Source: Proteromonas lacertae (Eukaryota > Sar > Bigyra > Opalinata > Proteromonadidae). From it: DNA of 64,000 nucleotides. A program made the translations under genes and the position numbers. Location of the stretch: contig NGBS01000042.1 in NCBI GenBank assembly GCA_002245135.1, positions 1 to 64,000 of the forward strand, read 5' to 3'. Each line of letters begins with the position of its first letter. The first letter of the stretch is position 1. The notes beneath the pieces were generated by a model, which was not told the origin of the DNA, did no database searches, and saw only the letters and a program-made list of their open reading frames with translations. Positions 47,771 to 59,006 of the stretch are shown piece by piece.

Positions 47771-50700
47771 ATGCATCTATACAACTTAACTCTGAGCAAG
47801 ACATCGGCTGTGATATTAGCTACATTTGGTATATTTCTATTTATCTAATTATTTATAAATAGGTAATTTCAGTGAACCAAAAGCACAAGAATTTGCAGTT
47901 TCAAGAGGCAAAATATTAGAAATGTATAAAATTCTTGAAACAGGCAAATTACAGTGTTTATGCTCAAGTGAAGTCTTTGGTTTAATAAGGTCAATGAAAA
48001 CATTTAGATTGCCAGGAGGGAAAGAAGACTATCTTATTATCGGAAGTGATAGTGGAAGATTAGTGATTTTAAAGTTCGATAAAGCAACTAATCAATTCAC
48101 AAAAGTTCATCAATTAACCTACGGTAAGACAGGATGTAGAAGAATAGTTCCAGGACAATATATGGCATTAGATCCAAGAGGAAGAGCATTATTACTAGGA
48201 GCAGTAGAAAAGCAGAAATTAGTGTTTGTATTGAACAGAGATATGAAAGAACAATTAACTATCTCCTCTCCCTTAGAAGCACACAAAAGCCACGAATTAG
48301 TGTTAGATATTGCAGGTGTAGATAATGGTTATGATAATCCAATATTTGCAAGTTTAGAGTATGACTATACTGCATGTGATGAAGACCCAACAGGAGATGC
48401 ATATCGAAAAGCAGAAAAACAAATTGTGTATTATGAGCTTGACTTAGGCTTGAACAATGTAATTAAAAAATGGTCTACAGTTGTAGATAGGACTTCAAAT
48501 ATGATAATAACCTTATTAGTACCACGAGAAAATGAAGGAGAAGGTTTTGGCGCAAGTGGAGTGTTAGTTTGTAGTGAAGATTACATTACATTTATCAATC
48601 AAGATCATCCTCCAGTTAAAGCAAAAATACCAAAAAGACAACAGCAGAAAGATAGTAAAGTGATGATAACCTGTCAAGCATCCTATTACGCAAAGAAAAG
48701 CTTTCTATTATTCGTTCAAAGTGAATTTGGTGATTTATATAAAGTAACAGTAGATTCTCAATTAACAGAGAGTGGTTTAGTAGTAAAAGGAATTGAAATT
48801 AAATATTTTGATACTTTACCTGTAGCCAAGTGTATGATTATATCTGCTAGAGGATGTTTGGTGTTGTTAAGTGAAAGTGGAAATCAGTATATACTTATTT
48901 TTTTCATTTTTCTTCTTATTTTTTATTTATATATAATTTTATTTTATTGTTTTATAGTTATTGTTATCACATTTCTGAAATTGACAAAGGAGATACATCC
49001 GATATATTTACACCTCATTTACCTCAAAACTTAGAGTTAGTTGATGAAATACCATCTATCGCTCCATGCACTCAAATTGCCTTTGGTGATTTAGCCAATG
49101 AAGGATTACCACAAATATACAGTTTAACTGGCAAAGGATCAAGAAGTTCACTCAGAGTATTAAGACATGGTTTATCTGTCACTGAATTAGCTGTACAAAG
49201 TATGCCAGGTAAACCATTTGGTATTTGGAGTGTAAAAAAGCGTTTAACTGATGAATATGATAGTTATATTTTAGTCTCCTTTAATGATGCAACTATTATA
49301 TTAGAAATATCAGATAGTGTTGTTGAAGTAAAAGATAGTAAATTTATGATGAAAGAACGAACATTTGATATTAAATTAATGGATAATAATGAAATAGTAC
49401 AAATACATTCAGGTGGTATTAGAAATATTCAAGACTTAACAAAAATAAAAGAATGGAAACCTCCTAATAGAAGATTAATAAAATGTGGTAATTTAAATAA
49501 TAGACAAGCAGTTATAGCATTAGATAGTGGAATATTTTACTTTGAATTATCATCAGAAAATCAATTAGAAGAAGTAGCAAAGATAGATTTAGATATACAA
49601 ATATCCTGTATATGTTTATCACCAATACCAGAAGGAAGACAAAGAGCACCATTCATTGCAGCTGGTAGTTATGATTCTACTGTTCATATATATTCAATAC
49701 AAAACAATAATAATGGTAGTACTAGTGGTGGTGGTGGTGATGATATATTACAAGAATCTGCTATTCAAGCAGTTTCTAATGGTGAAAGTGGTACTTTAAT
49801 TCACAGTGTCTGTATTAATTTGATGAATTTAACAGAAGGAATACCATCGATGTTCCTGAATATAGGTTTAGATAATGGATTTTATGAAAGGAATGAAATA
49901 GATATGTTAACAGGTAAACTATCAGATAAAAGGACAAGATTAGTTGGTACAAAGCCAGTAACTGTATTACCATTAACAGTAGATGATCAATCAACAGTAA
50001 TTGCATTATCTTCTAAACCTTGGTTATCTTATACACTCAATTATAATTATAGAATGGCTCCAATATCTTATACAAAGTTAGATTATTGTTATAATTTCCA
50101 CTCTGAACATTGTCCTGATGGTATAGTTGCAATTAGTGATGAAACTTTGAGAATATTTACGATTAATCGAATAGATGATGACTTTAATCAAACTATAATA
50201 CCACTTACATTCACACCAAGAAAACTATTGGTTAATCCACAAACAAATAATTTAATTATTTTACAAACTGAACCAAATTCATATTCATATAAACAAGTAA
50301 TTGAAAGTTTTGGTGATAAAGGCAATGCTTTATTAGATGAAGATAGTTATGGTAAAGGAAATACATTTAAAAGCATAATGGGAGTTCCTAGACCTAATAC
50401 AGTTAATCCAATATATAAATATCAACCAATTGGAAGTAATACAACTAATACAGTAAAGACAGAAGTACAGCAAGTACAAGTACAACAAGAAGAAGATGGA
50501 TTTGATCATTGGGGAAGTTGTATACAAATGATTGACCCTAAAACATTATCAACTTTAGATATTTTCCCATTTGAAAATGATGAAGCTGCTTTAAGTGCTT
50601 GTTTAGTTGAATTTCATGATAGAAATGGTGAAATTGTTTTGGTAGTTGGAACTTCTATAAAATACAGATTATTCCCTAAGAAAATAGAAGGTGGAAAATT

Positions 50701-51580
50701 ATATGTATTTAGAATCCTATCACATACTAAATTCCAATTATTACATATAACAGAAGTTGAAGGTTTACCTTCCGCAATGTGTCAATTTCAAGGACGTTTA
50801 CTCGTCGGTATTGAAAAGACACTGAGAATATATGATTTAGGTAAAAGAAAATTACTTCGTAAATGTGAAAATAGAAGTTTCCCACATCATATAACTACCA
50901 TTCATACAATGGGTGATAGAATATATGTAGGTGATGCAAATGATGGATTTCAATATGTTAAATTCAGAAAAACACATAATCAACTAGTTATCTATGCAGA
51001 TGATGTATTACCAAGGTTTACAACATGTGCTGAAATATTAGATTATAACACAATGGTAGGTTGTGACAAGTTTGGTAATATATATGGTAGCAGAGTATCT
51101 GGTGATGTACAGGATGATATAGACAATCCAACTGGAACAAAAATATTTTGGGATAATACCAGTTATCTAAATTCTGCTCCTAATAAATTAGATTTAGTAT
51201 TTCATTTTTATACAGGAGAAACTGTAACATCTATTAATAAAGGAAGTTTAGTTCCTGGAAGACCAAAAGATGAATGTTTAATCTATTCAACTATCTTAGG
51301 ATCAATTGCTGCATTAAAACCATTAACAACTATACACGATCAAGATTTCTTTTTACATTTGGAAATGTTTATAAGACAATATGATCCTTCATTAGTTGGT
51401 AGAGAACAATTACATTTTAGATCGACATTTGTTCCTGTTAAAGATGTGATTGATGGTGATTTGTGTGAGTTATATCCATTATTAAAACCTGAGATTCAAA
51501 GAAAGATTGCTAGTGAATTACAAAGATCTGTTGGTGAAGTTATTAAGAAATTAGAAGATGTAAGAAATCAAATGATTTAG
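47771..51580 (+). CDS. SF3B3: Splicing factor SF3B subunit 3 (SAP130)
   Basis: A core subunit of the SF3b complex of U2 snRNP, acting in the nucleus in branch-site recognition. It is 1234 residues (human 1217) from exons 47771-47828, 47863-48886 and 48958-51580; introns 34 and 71 nt. The protein starts MHLYNLTLSKTSAVILATFG, aligning with the human start MFLYNLTL. Conserved stretches include VSRGKILEM, GKTGCRRIVPGQY, LTISSPLEAHKSHE, GNHYCYHISEID across the second intron, RSSLRVLRHGL, VYDLGKRKLLRKCEN and VKDVIDGDLCELYP, and it ends KKLEDVRNQM. It is a triple beta-propeller protein of the DDB1/CPSF160 superfamily, but the sequence tracks SF3B3 throughout. A functional SF3b fits the many ~30-nt introns here. 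No defects seen. Confidence 0.97.
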
Positions 51581-51999
51581 AAAAATAAATATAATTAAAT
51601 ATTATTATTCAAAATTGTTTTCTTTTTTTGTATATTTCTTTTGTTGTATATTGTTTAACAAACACAAATATTACATTTTTCAATTGAAAAGAAATACTAT
51701 CAATTTATACCTCATATTTGTGATTTAGCCATGCAGATAATGAATTCATCTATCCTTATCAATAATCACTTCTACAGTAAGAATAAACAACAATTATTAA
51801 TTCAAGCTTTTTACACTGTTTGATATTTACTTTTAACTCAGATCTGATCGAGTCTCATTTTCTTCTTTTTTGAAAAATGCAATTTTCTGTTGTGTATTTC
51901 AATGGTATATGTATTGGATTAGTTATTCAGAATGATTATCTAAGTATATTTCATGTATATTTAAAATTTCAATAATTATCACAACAAAATAAAAATAAC
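51581..51999. other. Convergent intergenic region between SF3B3 and RAB23
   Basis: About 420 AT-rich bases between two gene 3' ends. It contains TTCAAGCTTTTTACACTGTTTGA near 51805, resembling the start-proximal motif of other genes, followed by a 32-codon plus-strand ORF (starting near 51877). I do not consider that ORF supported. Confidence 0.4.
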
Positions 52000-52999
52000 T
52001 TATAGTAAATTACACCACTTATGTTTCTTTTTATCTTTCTTGGTTGGATCTTGAGTAATTTTGAAAGTTTTATTATTCTTCTTGTTAGACTGTGAAGCTG
52101 CACTATCCACTGGAGGTTCATCTGGTACATTATTCATATCTTCCTCTACATCTTCTATGATTGTTTCAATAACAGTCTCTTCAGCTTTGGGAGTTGGTGA
52201 ATTAACAGGCTTGGGAGCTTGTCTTAATTCTGGAGCTTGGTCTGGATGGATATCTTTAATTTGCTGTGGGTCAAATACTGTATTTTCATTCTTAGGGACA
52301 TCTCCTTTAATTGCTCTTAATGCAACATATTTCATAACTATACATTATTATTACCAATATATATGGATAGATACTTTCATCAATATTAAAATTATCTTTT
52401 ACTGATGCTCTATACAACTTTAAATGCAATTCTGAAGCTAAATTCTCTGCTTCTTCTCTATATATATATATTAAACAAATATATTATACGGTGACATAGT
52501 TGCTTGAGCTATTAAATCTGTTTTATTTTGAACTAAAACCATTGGAATTGAAACCACATTCTGCTTCTACTTTTGCTTTCCATTTTTTAATTTGATCGAA
52601 CGATTCACGGTTTGTTGTTGAAAAAACTAGAATAGCAGCTGATGCTCCTTTGTAATATCTACTTGTTAATGCATCGAATTCTTCTTGTCCTGCTGTATCC
52701 CAAAGCATCATGATTACTTCTTGGTCTGTTTCATCTAGATATATATGCTTTTCCATAAAATCAACACCTTAAACATTATATAATATGAATATACCTATAG
52801 TCTTTTTATATTCTCCTGTGAAACATCCCTTTGCATATCTTGTCAACATACTAGTTTTACCAACACCTCCATTTCCTACAGCAATTATTTTTAGTGTAAC
52901 TATATATAAAACATTAGAATTATGTAATAAATTTATATTTTTGAAAAGCAAATAACAATTTATAAAATATTGTATACTTTCAAAATCGTCTTCTTCCAT
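52000..52999 (-). CDS. RAB23: RAB23-like small GTPase, five exons, one frame change
   Basis: A Rab GTPase linked to ciliary membrane traffic in animals and protists. Exons (minus strand): 52978-52999, 52795-52899, 52490-52767, 52375-52457 and 52000-52337; introns 27-78 nt. It shows the P-loop GNGGVGKTS, switch region KKTIGVDFM, DTAGQEEFDALTSRYY, LVFSTTNRESF and QNKTDL, all closest to RAB23 (human: YKKTIGVDF, LVFSTTDRESF, LVQNKIDLL). The long charged tail ends KWCNLL, a CaaX-type prenylation site like RAB23's CSIP. Near 52554 one surplus base (GG for G) breaks the frame between EAEC and VSIPMVL. Removing it gives 274 residues exactly. I read this as a probable sequence error, since everything else is conserved. 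Confidence 0.9.
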
Positions 53000-53033
53000 C
53001 TTTAACACAAAAAATTTAAATCAACTGAAACAG

Positions 53034-53051
53034 GTTTGATAAAAAGCTTGA
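53034..53051 (-). promoter_or_regulatory. Start-proximal TCAAGC...TCAAA motif
   Basis: On the minus strand TCAAGC, then ATCAAA, 35-52 bp before the RAB23 start at 52999. Confidence 0.4.
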
Positions 53052-53257
53052 AAATCTTAAATTTGATTTTGTTTTTTTGTTGTATATATTACATTTTTTA
53101 CTGAAATATTGTGTGTCACATTTTATTCTCGCTTTCAATAATAGGAAGAAAGGTATAATTTGGTAATATAAAGAAAATCGTAATAATCCTTCAATATACA
53201 ATATCTATCTTATTAATCATTTACAAAACAGAATATTATCAAAATAACAAACATTAA

Positions 53258-54076
53258 TTACACAATCATATTATTTTCTTTTTCATATCCAATTGAAGTA
53301 AAATTGTTATGACCTGGATATACTCTAACATCATTTGACAATTTAAACAACTTATTCTTTATACTCTTCCTTATTTCATCACTATTACCTCCTGGTAAAT
53401 CAGTTCTTCCTACACTTCTTCTAAACAGAGTATCACCTGAAAAAAAGTGCATTTGTATCTTTCAATAAATAACACACAGATCCTGCAGTATGACCAGGTG
53501 TATGAATTACATCTACCTTAATACTACCAAAATTAACCTCATCTTTATCATTTATTGGATTAACATTCGATAATGGTTTAGCTTTAGGCATTCCCATTAA
53601 ACTAATACATGTAGTGTCTTTATACCATGGAGTATCTAAAGGATGTCCATAAATTGGTATTTTTAATTTGTCATGTAATTCTTCAGCTGCTCCTGTGTGA
53701 TCTAAATGTCCGTGTGTCAAATATATTGCCTCTACATAATATTATTAAGTAAATTTTATCATTTTTAGAAAAAAGATATTTTAACACCATTCTTTGATAT
53801 CATTGATAGTATTTTATCTACATCATAACCTGTATCTAGTAATACACCACACATTGTGTCTGTTGTCCAAACTAAATAACAATGTGCTTGCACTGGACCA
53901 ACAGTAATAAAATCAACTTTCACATTGGTTTGAAGGATAAAAGAAACATATTATATATGAATAACAAAAAGATATTGACAAACCATTCAACAATTTTACT
54001 TCTATTTCTTCATTAATTGATGGTAGAATAGTCTACATTATATAATAACAGTTAAATATTGTATATATACAGACAT
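53258..54076 (-). CDS. Metallo-beta-lactamase-fold hydrolase (glyoxalase II-like), five exons
   Basis: A cytosolic metallo-hydrolase of the hydroxyacylglutathione-hydrolase type, expected to cleave glutathione thioesters such as lactoylglutathione. Exons (minus strand): 54071-54076 (only Met-Ser), 53984-54032, 53788-53916 and 53258-53731; introns 38, 67 and 56 nt. The zinc motifs are complete: [37 protein letters not shown] and VYPGHN, typical of the short bacterial-type glyoxalase II. A seven-A run at 53440-53446 holds one base too many. With six the frame is continuous and the protein 218 residues, so I suspect a homopolymer error. The first two exons and flanking DNA are duplicated at 59007-59296, on the other side of the ABC transporter gene. 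Confidence 0.82.
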
Positions 54077-54220
54077 ATGTGGAATAAAATGATAATGTAA
54101 TATCTGTAATTTGACACTACTTTGACATTTTATTTTTAAAACATTCATGCATATATTTTTTAATATTATATTATTTTCTTTATTGTGGGATATGTGAAAA
54201 ATAAATGCTGTGGTTAATAA
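53933..54220 (+). repeat. Direct repeat, copy 1 (5' end of the glyoxalase II-like gene)
   Basis: About 288 bp covering part of the second intron, exons 1-2 and the upstream region of the glyoxalase II-like gene. It matches 59007-59296 in the same orientation, with only scattered substitutions and small indels (over 90% identical by eye). Confidence 0.9.
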
Positions 54221-54406
54221 CTCAATAAACACAAAATAAAGAATAACATATTTTAATAAAAATATATTCGTTTCAATTTTTCATTTTTCTTAAATACAAT
54301 GCAGTTCTTATTCTTTTTTCAATAATATAAACAAAATTTTATTAATAATAGTAAATATAATAATAATTAATATAATAAAGAATGAATATTATATTATTCA
54401 TCTAAT

Positions 54407-57400
54407 TTAAGCTGGTAATAACATTTGTCTTGTTGCTAATTGTCGATATAATCCACCTTCAATTTCCATTAATTGTTCATGCTTTCCTGCTTCAACTACT
54501 CTTCCATGATCCATTACAAATATCATATCAGCATTTTGAATTGTACTTAATCTATGAGCAACTATTATACTTGTTCTGTCACTACTTTCTAATAATTTAT
54601 CAATTGCTTCTTGAACAACAGCTTCACTTTCGGTATCTAAAGCACTAGTAGCTTCATCTAATAATAATATCTTTGGATTTCTTAAAATAGCTCTGGCAAT
54701 GGCAATTCTTTGCTTTTGTCCTCCACTTAATGATCCACCTTTATTACCAACATCAGTATTGTAATTATCTGGAAATTCCATTATGAAATTATGAGCATTT
54801 GCTGCTTTTGCTGCTGCTACTACATCCTCATGAGTTATTTTATCATTTCCATAATCTCCCATCTTTATATTATCTTCAATTGTTCCACTGAATAAAACTG
54901 GTTCTTGACCAACTAAACCAAATTGTTTTCTCAAATACTTTATATTAATTGATCGAAGATCATGACCATCTAATAACACTTCACCAGCATCAGCATTATA
55001 GAATCTTTGTAATAAACCAATTATTGTTGATTTACCACAACCACTTGAACCAACTAAAGCTACTTTCTGACCTCTTTGAATTTTCAAATTCAATTTTCTT
55101 AAGATTGGAACATCTAATCTGGTTGGATATCTGAATTTCACATCTCTGAATTCTACTTCACCTAAGATTTCGGGTGTTTCACCATCAGGACGAGTATAAT
55201 CAATTGGTGGAACTCTATCTAATAATCCAAATACACTCTCAGCTGCTTGATTAATCTTTACATTATCAGTTGCTCTTCCAGCTGTTTGACCTACACTTTG
55301 AGCTGTTACCATTACAGACATTAACACTTTCATTAAATCAGAACTGTCACATTTACCTTCGATTGCCCATATTCCACCTACTCTCATTGCTAAAGCTGAA
55401 GCTCCCATTGATATTATTGTATTATAGAATTGTAATAAAGCAGTACACCAAGCATCTTTCTTACCCATTTCATATGGTTTCATTTGTTTCTTTCCAAACA
55501 TCACTGAGAATTTCTCTTGTAATCCAAAAGCATGAAGTGTTCTAATTCCATTTACTGCTTCTGATGCTAAAGCTCCTGCTTCTTCCATTGGCTTTCTCAT
55601 TTCTTTGATTAGTTTTTGCATTGCTCTTCCTTGTAAATATGTTCCTAATACTAAGAATGGGAATGCAGCTAAAATAACAAATGTTAATAACCAATAAGAA
55701 GCAAATGCAATTATTAAACCAACAAGACATGTAAATACAGTTTGAACAGTAGTAGCTAAGTTTTCACCTAAAGCAGCTTTTATATTTTGAGCATCTTGAG
55801 ATAATTTGGATGTCATTGCTCCAGTACTGTTATTTTCATCATCATAAAAACCAACATCTTGTTTTAACATTGCTGTAAAACACATTTGTCTAATTCTACA
55901 AGTTAAGCTTTCACCCATTGCACCAAATGTTAAAGAACGAATAAATGTAAGAATGAATAAAACAACTGCAAATGCTACTAAAATACCAGCCCACATAGCT
56001 GTTCCATTTCTCATATCAATTGTTCTTCTTTCATAATAAACATTTAACATTTCTGAGAATAATATGCCAAATACTGGCATTACAGCACCAGAAACTGCAC
56101 CACAGATTGTACCAACAACTGTAAGACATGTTTCTGGTTTAGCTAAAGCCCATAATCTTGATTTTGGTACAACTGGTTTTTCTACTTTAGCACCAGTTGC
56201 TGGATCTACTATATTGGATGTTAATATACTATCTCTCATTGAAGATAATTTAGCTACATAAACTGCATCTTCTTCATCTTCATCCACATCTTCATCACCT
56301 TCTTTCTTTTTGTTTAACATTTGACGATTTCTTAATTCAGCATATATTCCATTCTTGGCTATTAATTCTGAATGAGTTCCATGTTCAGCTATCTTACCTT
56401 CATTAAACACTACAATTTCATCAGCAGTTTCAATTGTAGATAATCTATGAGCAATTATCAGAGTTGTCCTAGCTCTTTGTTTTACTAATTCATCTAAAGC
56501 AGCTTGAACTATCTTTTCACTTTCACTATCTAAAGCACTTGTTGCTTCATCTAATAATAAGATTCCGGGATTTCTAACTAAAGCTCTAGCAATTGCTATT
56601 CTTTGTTTTTGACCACCACTCAATGAATGACCACCTTCACCTACAAATGTATCATATCCTTCAGGAAATTCCATTATGAAATTATGAGCATTTGAATCTT
56701 TGGCAGCTTTTATTATATCTTCATCAGTAGCATCTAATCTTCCATTTCGAATATTGTCTTTTACAGTTCCATTAAATAAAACTGGTTCTTGACCTACAAA
56801 ACCCATTTGATTTCTTAAACTAGCTAAATTCAAATCACGAATATTCATTCCATCAACAAATACTTCACCTTCTTCTGGATCATAGAATCTTTGTAACATT
56901 TGAATTGTTGTTGATTTACCACATCCACTTGCACCAACTAAACCAACTGTTTTACCAGCTTCTATTGTTAAATTCATTCCATTTAAAATCACTTGATCTG
57001 GTCTACTTGGATATCTGAATTTGATATTTTTAAATTCAATTTTACCTTCTAAATGTTCTATTTTCTTACCTTTATCATTCATTCCATCAATTGGAGGAAT
57101 TCTATCAATTGTTGCATATACTTCAGCACCAGAACCACAAGCTTGTCCAATAGCAACTATAGATGGTCCTAACATAGTTAAACCCATTGTTCCCATTAAT
57201 ACAGACATAAACACAGTCATAACACTTCCACCAGTAAAACAGCCATGTTCACCCAGCATACATTCACTAGCATATTGACAAGGCTTAAATCCATTTTCAC
57301 CACATGTTTTTCCAGCAAAATTAAATTCATGTTCACCTACTTTTTGAGGATCACAGAAATCCATCATTGATTTATGTTCTATCTGCTTAAACCACTCCAT

Positions 57401-58681
57401 TTCTGGTTCACCTTTACATTGTTCCATTATATAATCTCTTGCATCATCTTGATCATCACCAACTAATTTGCCACCATACCATAAACCTAATGCAAATGTT
57501 AAATACATTACCATCATAAATATTCCAATAACTGCACCTGTTATTTTCGATGTTTTAATACCAACATCTCTTGCTCTTTCAACTGCATTTTTAAATCTTT
57601 GAATGAAATAATCTTCAATACCAAATGAAGAAACTGTTCTGATTGAACCAATCGCTTCTTCAGCAATACCACCTGATTCAGCAAAGATATCTTGAGCTTG
57701 TAATATGAATTTTCTAAACATAATACCAAAACCACTTCCAACAATACATAATGGAATTCCTAAAGCTAAAATGACTAAAGTCATTGACCAATCTTTTGTA
57801 AAACCAATTGCATAACCAGCAATAAACTGAGCTATGGATTGTAGTGTCATTCCTATATCTTTACCCATTCCAGAATTCATTATAATCGTATCATCAACAA
57901 TACGAGTGGATAATGTCTTTGGATCATGATGATCAAACCAAGTAACATCTTGACGAATTATACCTCTGAAATACAAATATCTTATTCTAGCAATTTGTCT
58001 TTCAGCTGATAATTTCCATGCCCACATATAGAAGAAACTTGCAACACCCATTCCACAAGCAATTGCAAACATATATAGACTATTAGTTATAATACCATCT
58101 TTACTATCTTGTATTATCTTTGCTGCATCTTCATCTGGTACTGTATCTGAGTTTGTTTCACCTTGATAACTGGATTGTCCCATCAAATCACCAAATATTA
58201 ACATAGAACATGGTGTTCCAACACCAGCTGCAAGTGAAAATATAATTCCAATAAATTGTAACAATCTATCAATCTTATCTGAATATTTCAGTAATTGTCT
58301 TAGTGATAAACTCTTTTTCTTTGGTTCTGAATAAGTGTCAGGAGGTGGAGCATCTGCATCTTTTTTGGGTTTTACTTCAATAACAACAGGCGTTTTCTTT
58401 TCTGACTCAACCTTTTCAACAGATTTTACCTCACTTTCATTTTTAGCATCATCTGGATTTGAATTTTCATTACCTGGAGTTGTTTGTTGTTTATCTTCAT
58501 GTTTATATTCAGGAGTATCTTTCATTTCTTCAGTAGCTGGCTCTGTTTCTTGTTGTTCAGAGGAAGTAATCTTCTCAACATCATTGGAAGTTGTATTATT
58601 CTCAGGTTCTGTGGTGTTTAATGTTTTGTTTTCACCTTTGGATGAAAGTAAAACATCATCTTCTTTAGTATCTTCAGACAT
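54407..58681 (-). CDS. Full-length ABCB (P-glycoprotein/MDR-type) exporter
   Basis: A 1424-residue single-exon ABC exporter with order TMD1-NBD1-TMD2-NBD2, expected in the plasma membrane pumping hydrophobic compounds. An acidic, low-complexity cytosolic extension of about 130 residues precedes TMD1. NBD1 has GLVGASGCGKST (about 580), LSGGQKQRIAIARAL (about 689), LLLDEATSALD and IIAHRLST. NBD2 has ALVGSSGCGKST (about 1212), LSGGQKQRIAIARAI (about 1319), the same Walker B and IVAHRLST. Both sites are canonical, so both should hydrolyse ATP. Unusually, the last extracellular loop of TMD1 (about 415-480) is expanded to some 65 residues with seven cysteines (MEQCKGEPE, DFCDPQK, GKTCGENGFKPC, SECMLGEHGCF). 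The gene lies between direct repeats. Start chosen at the first Met. Confidence 0.95.
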   Translation of the reverse strand: MSEDTKEDDVLLSSKGENKTLNTTEPENNTTSNDVEKITSSEQQETEPATEEMKDTPEYKHEDKQQTTPGNENSNPDDAKNESEVKSVEKVESEKKTPVVIEVKPKKDADAPPPDTYSEPKKKSLSLRQLLKYSDKIDRLLQFIGIIFSLAAGVGTPCSMLIFGDLMGQSSYQGETNSDTVPDEDAAKIIQDSKDGIITNSLYMFAIACGMGVASFFYMWAWKLSAERQIARIRYLYFRGIIRQDVTWFDHHDPKTLSTRIVDDTIIMNSGMGKDIGMTLQSIAQFIAGYAIGFTKDWSMTLVILALGIPLCIVGSGFGIMFRKFILQAQDIFAESGGIAEEAIGSIRTVSSFGIEDYFIQRFKNAVERARDVGIKTSKITGAVIGIFMMVMYLTFALGLWYGGKLVGDDQDDARDYIMEQCKGEPEMEWFKQIEHKSMMDFCDPQKVGEHEFNFAGKTCGENGFKPCQYASECMLGEHGCFTGGSVMTVFMSVLMGTMGLTMLGPSIVAIGQACGSGAEVYATIDRIPPIDGMNDKGKKIEHLEGKIEFKNIKFRYPSRPDQVILNGMNLTIEAGKTVGLVGASGCGKSTTIQMLQRFYDPEEGEVFVDGMNIRDLNLASLRNQMGFVGQEPVLFNGTVKDNIRNGRLDATDEDIIKAAKDSNAHNFIMEFPEGYDTFVGEGGHSLSGGQKQRIAIARALVRNPGILLLDEATSALDSESEKIVQAALDELVKQRARTTLIIAHRLSTIETADEIVVFNEGKIAEHGTHSELIAKNGIYAELRNRQMLNKKKEGDEDVDEDEEDAVYVAKLSSMRDSILTSNIVDPATGAKVEKPVVPKSRLWALAKPETCLTVVGTICGAVSGAVMPVFGILFSEMLNVYYERRTIDMRNGTAMWAGILVAFAVVLFILTFIRSLTFGAMGESLTCRIRQMCFTAMLKQDVGFYDDENNSTGAMTSKLSQDAQNIKAALGENLATTVQTVFTCLVGLIIAFASYWLLTFVILAAFPFLVLGTYLQGRAMQKLIKEMRKPMEEAGALASEAVNGIRTLHAFGLQEKFSVMFGKKQMKPYEMGKKDAWCTALLQFYNTIISMGASALAMRVGGIWAIEGKCDSSDLMKVLMSVMVTAQSVGQTAGRATDNVKINQAAESVFGLLDRVPPIDYTRPDGETPEILGEVEFRDVKFRYPTRLDVPILRKLNLKIQRGQKVALVGSSGCGKSTIIGLLQRFYNADAGEVLLDGHDLRSINIKYLRKQFGLVGQEPVLFSGTIEDNIKMGDYGNDKITHEDVVAAAKAANAHNFIMEFPDNYNTDVGNKGGSLSGGQKQRIAIARAILRNPKILLLDEATSALDTESEAVVQEAIDKLLESSDRTSIIVAHRLSTIQNADMIFVMDHGRVVEAGKHEQLMEIEGGLYRQLATRQMLLPA

Positions 58682-59006
58682 TTGAATAAGTAAATGTTGT
58701 TAAGTGTTTAATTCAGTGTTTAATAAATTGTCCAATCACAATTCATGGGGTACGAGAAATTGACAACCAACATTTCAATTTTTGATAAAAAATACAACCC
58801 ACCAATTTTAAAATACTGGCTATTTTTTTTATAATTGAAAAACTAAACTGTGGTAATATCTTTTTCTTTCATTTTATCAACACTTGTGAATTGTATTATT
58901 TTCATACCATTTTTATATTGTTTCACAAGATCTATTTCATTTTCACTCTTTTCTATTCTCTCTTTTATCTATATCAATAAATATTCTAATAATTCAGATT
59001 GACTTT
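58682..59006. other. Spacer upstream of the ABC gene with a short orphan minus-strand ORF
   Basis: AT-rich DNA holding a minus-strand open stretch ending at 58843 (about 43 codons, including NEIDLVKQYKNGMKII). It reads like a real final exon because it is charged and well composed. It does not splice in frame to the duplicated glyoxalase exons next to it, and I cannot find its 5' part. The promoter of the ABC gene should lie at the left end. Confidence 0.35.

Noticed and set aside
51877-51975. 32-codon ORF between SF3B3 and RAB23
   Set aside because: Too short and hydrophobic in AT-rich DNA, no homology; an upstream TCAAGC is not enough support.
54034-54076. A 17-nt intron near the glyoxalase start
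   Set aside because: A 38-nt intron with a GTAT donor directly after Met-Ser fits the intron size range seen here and is conserved in both copies of the segment.
58843-58975. 43-codon minus-strand ORF as the 3' exon of the duplicated glyoxalase fragment
   Set aside because: None of the available acceptors joins it in frame to the duplicated exon 2.
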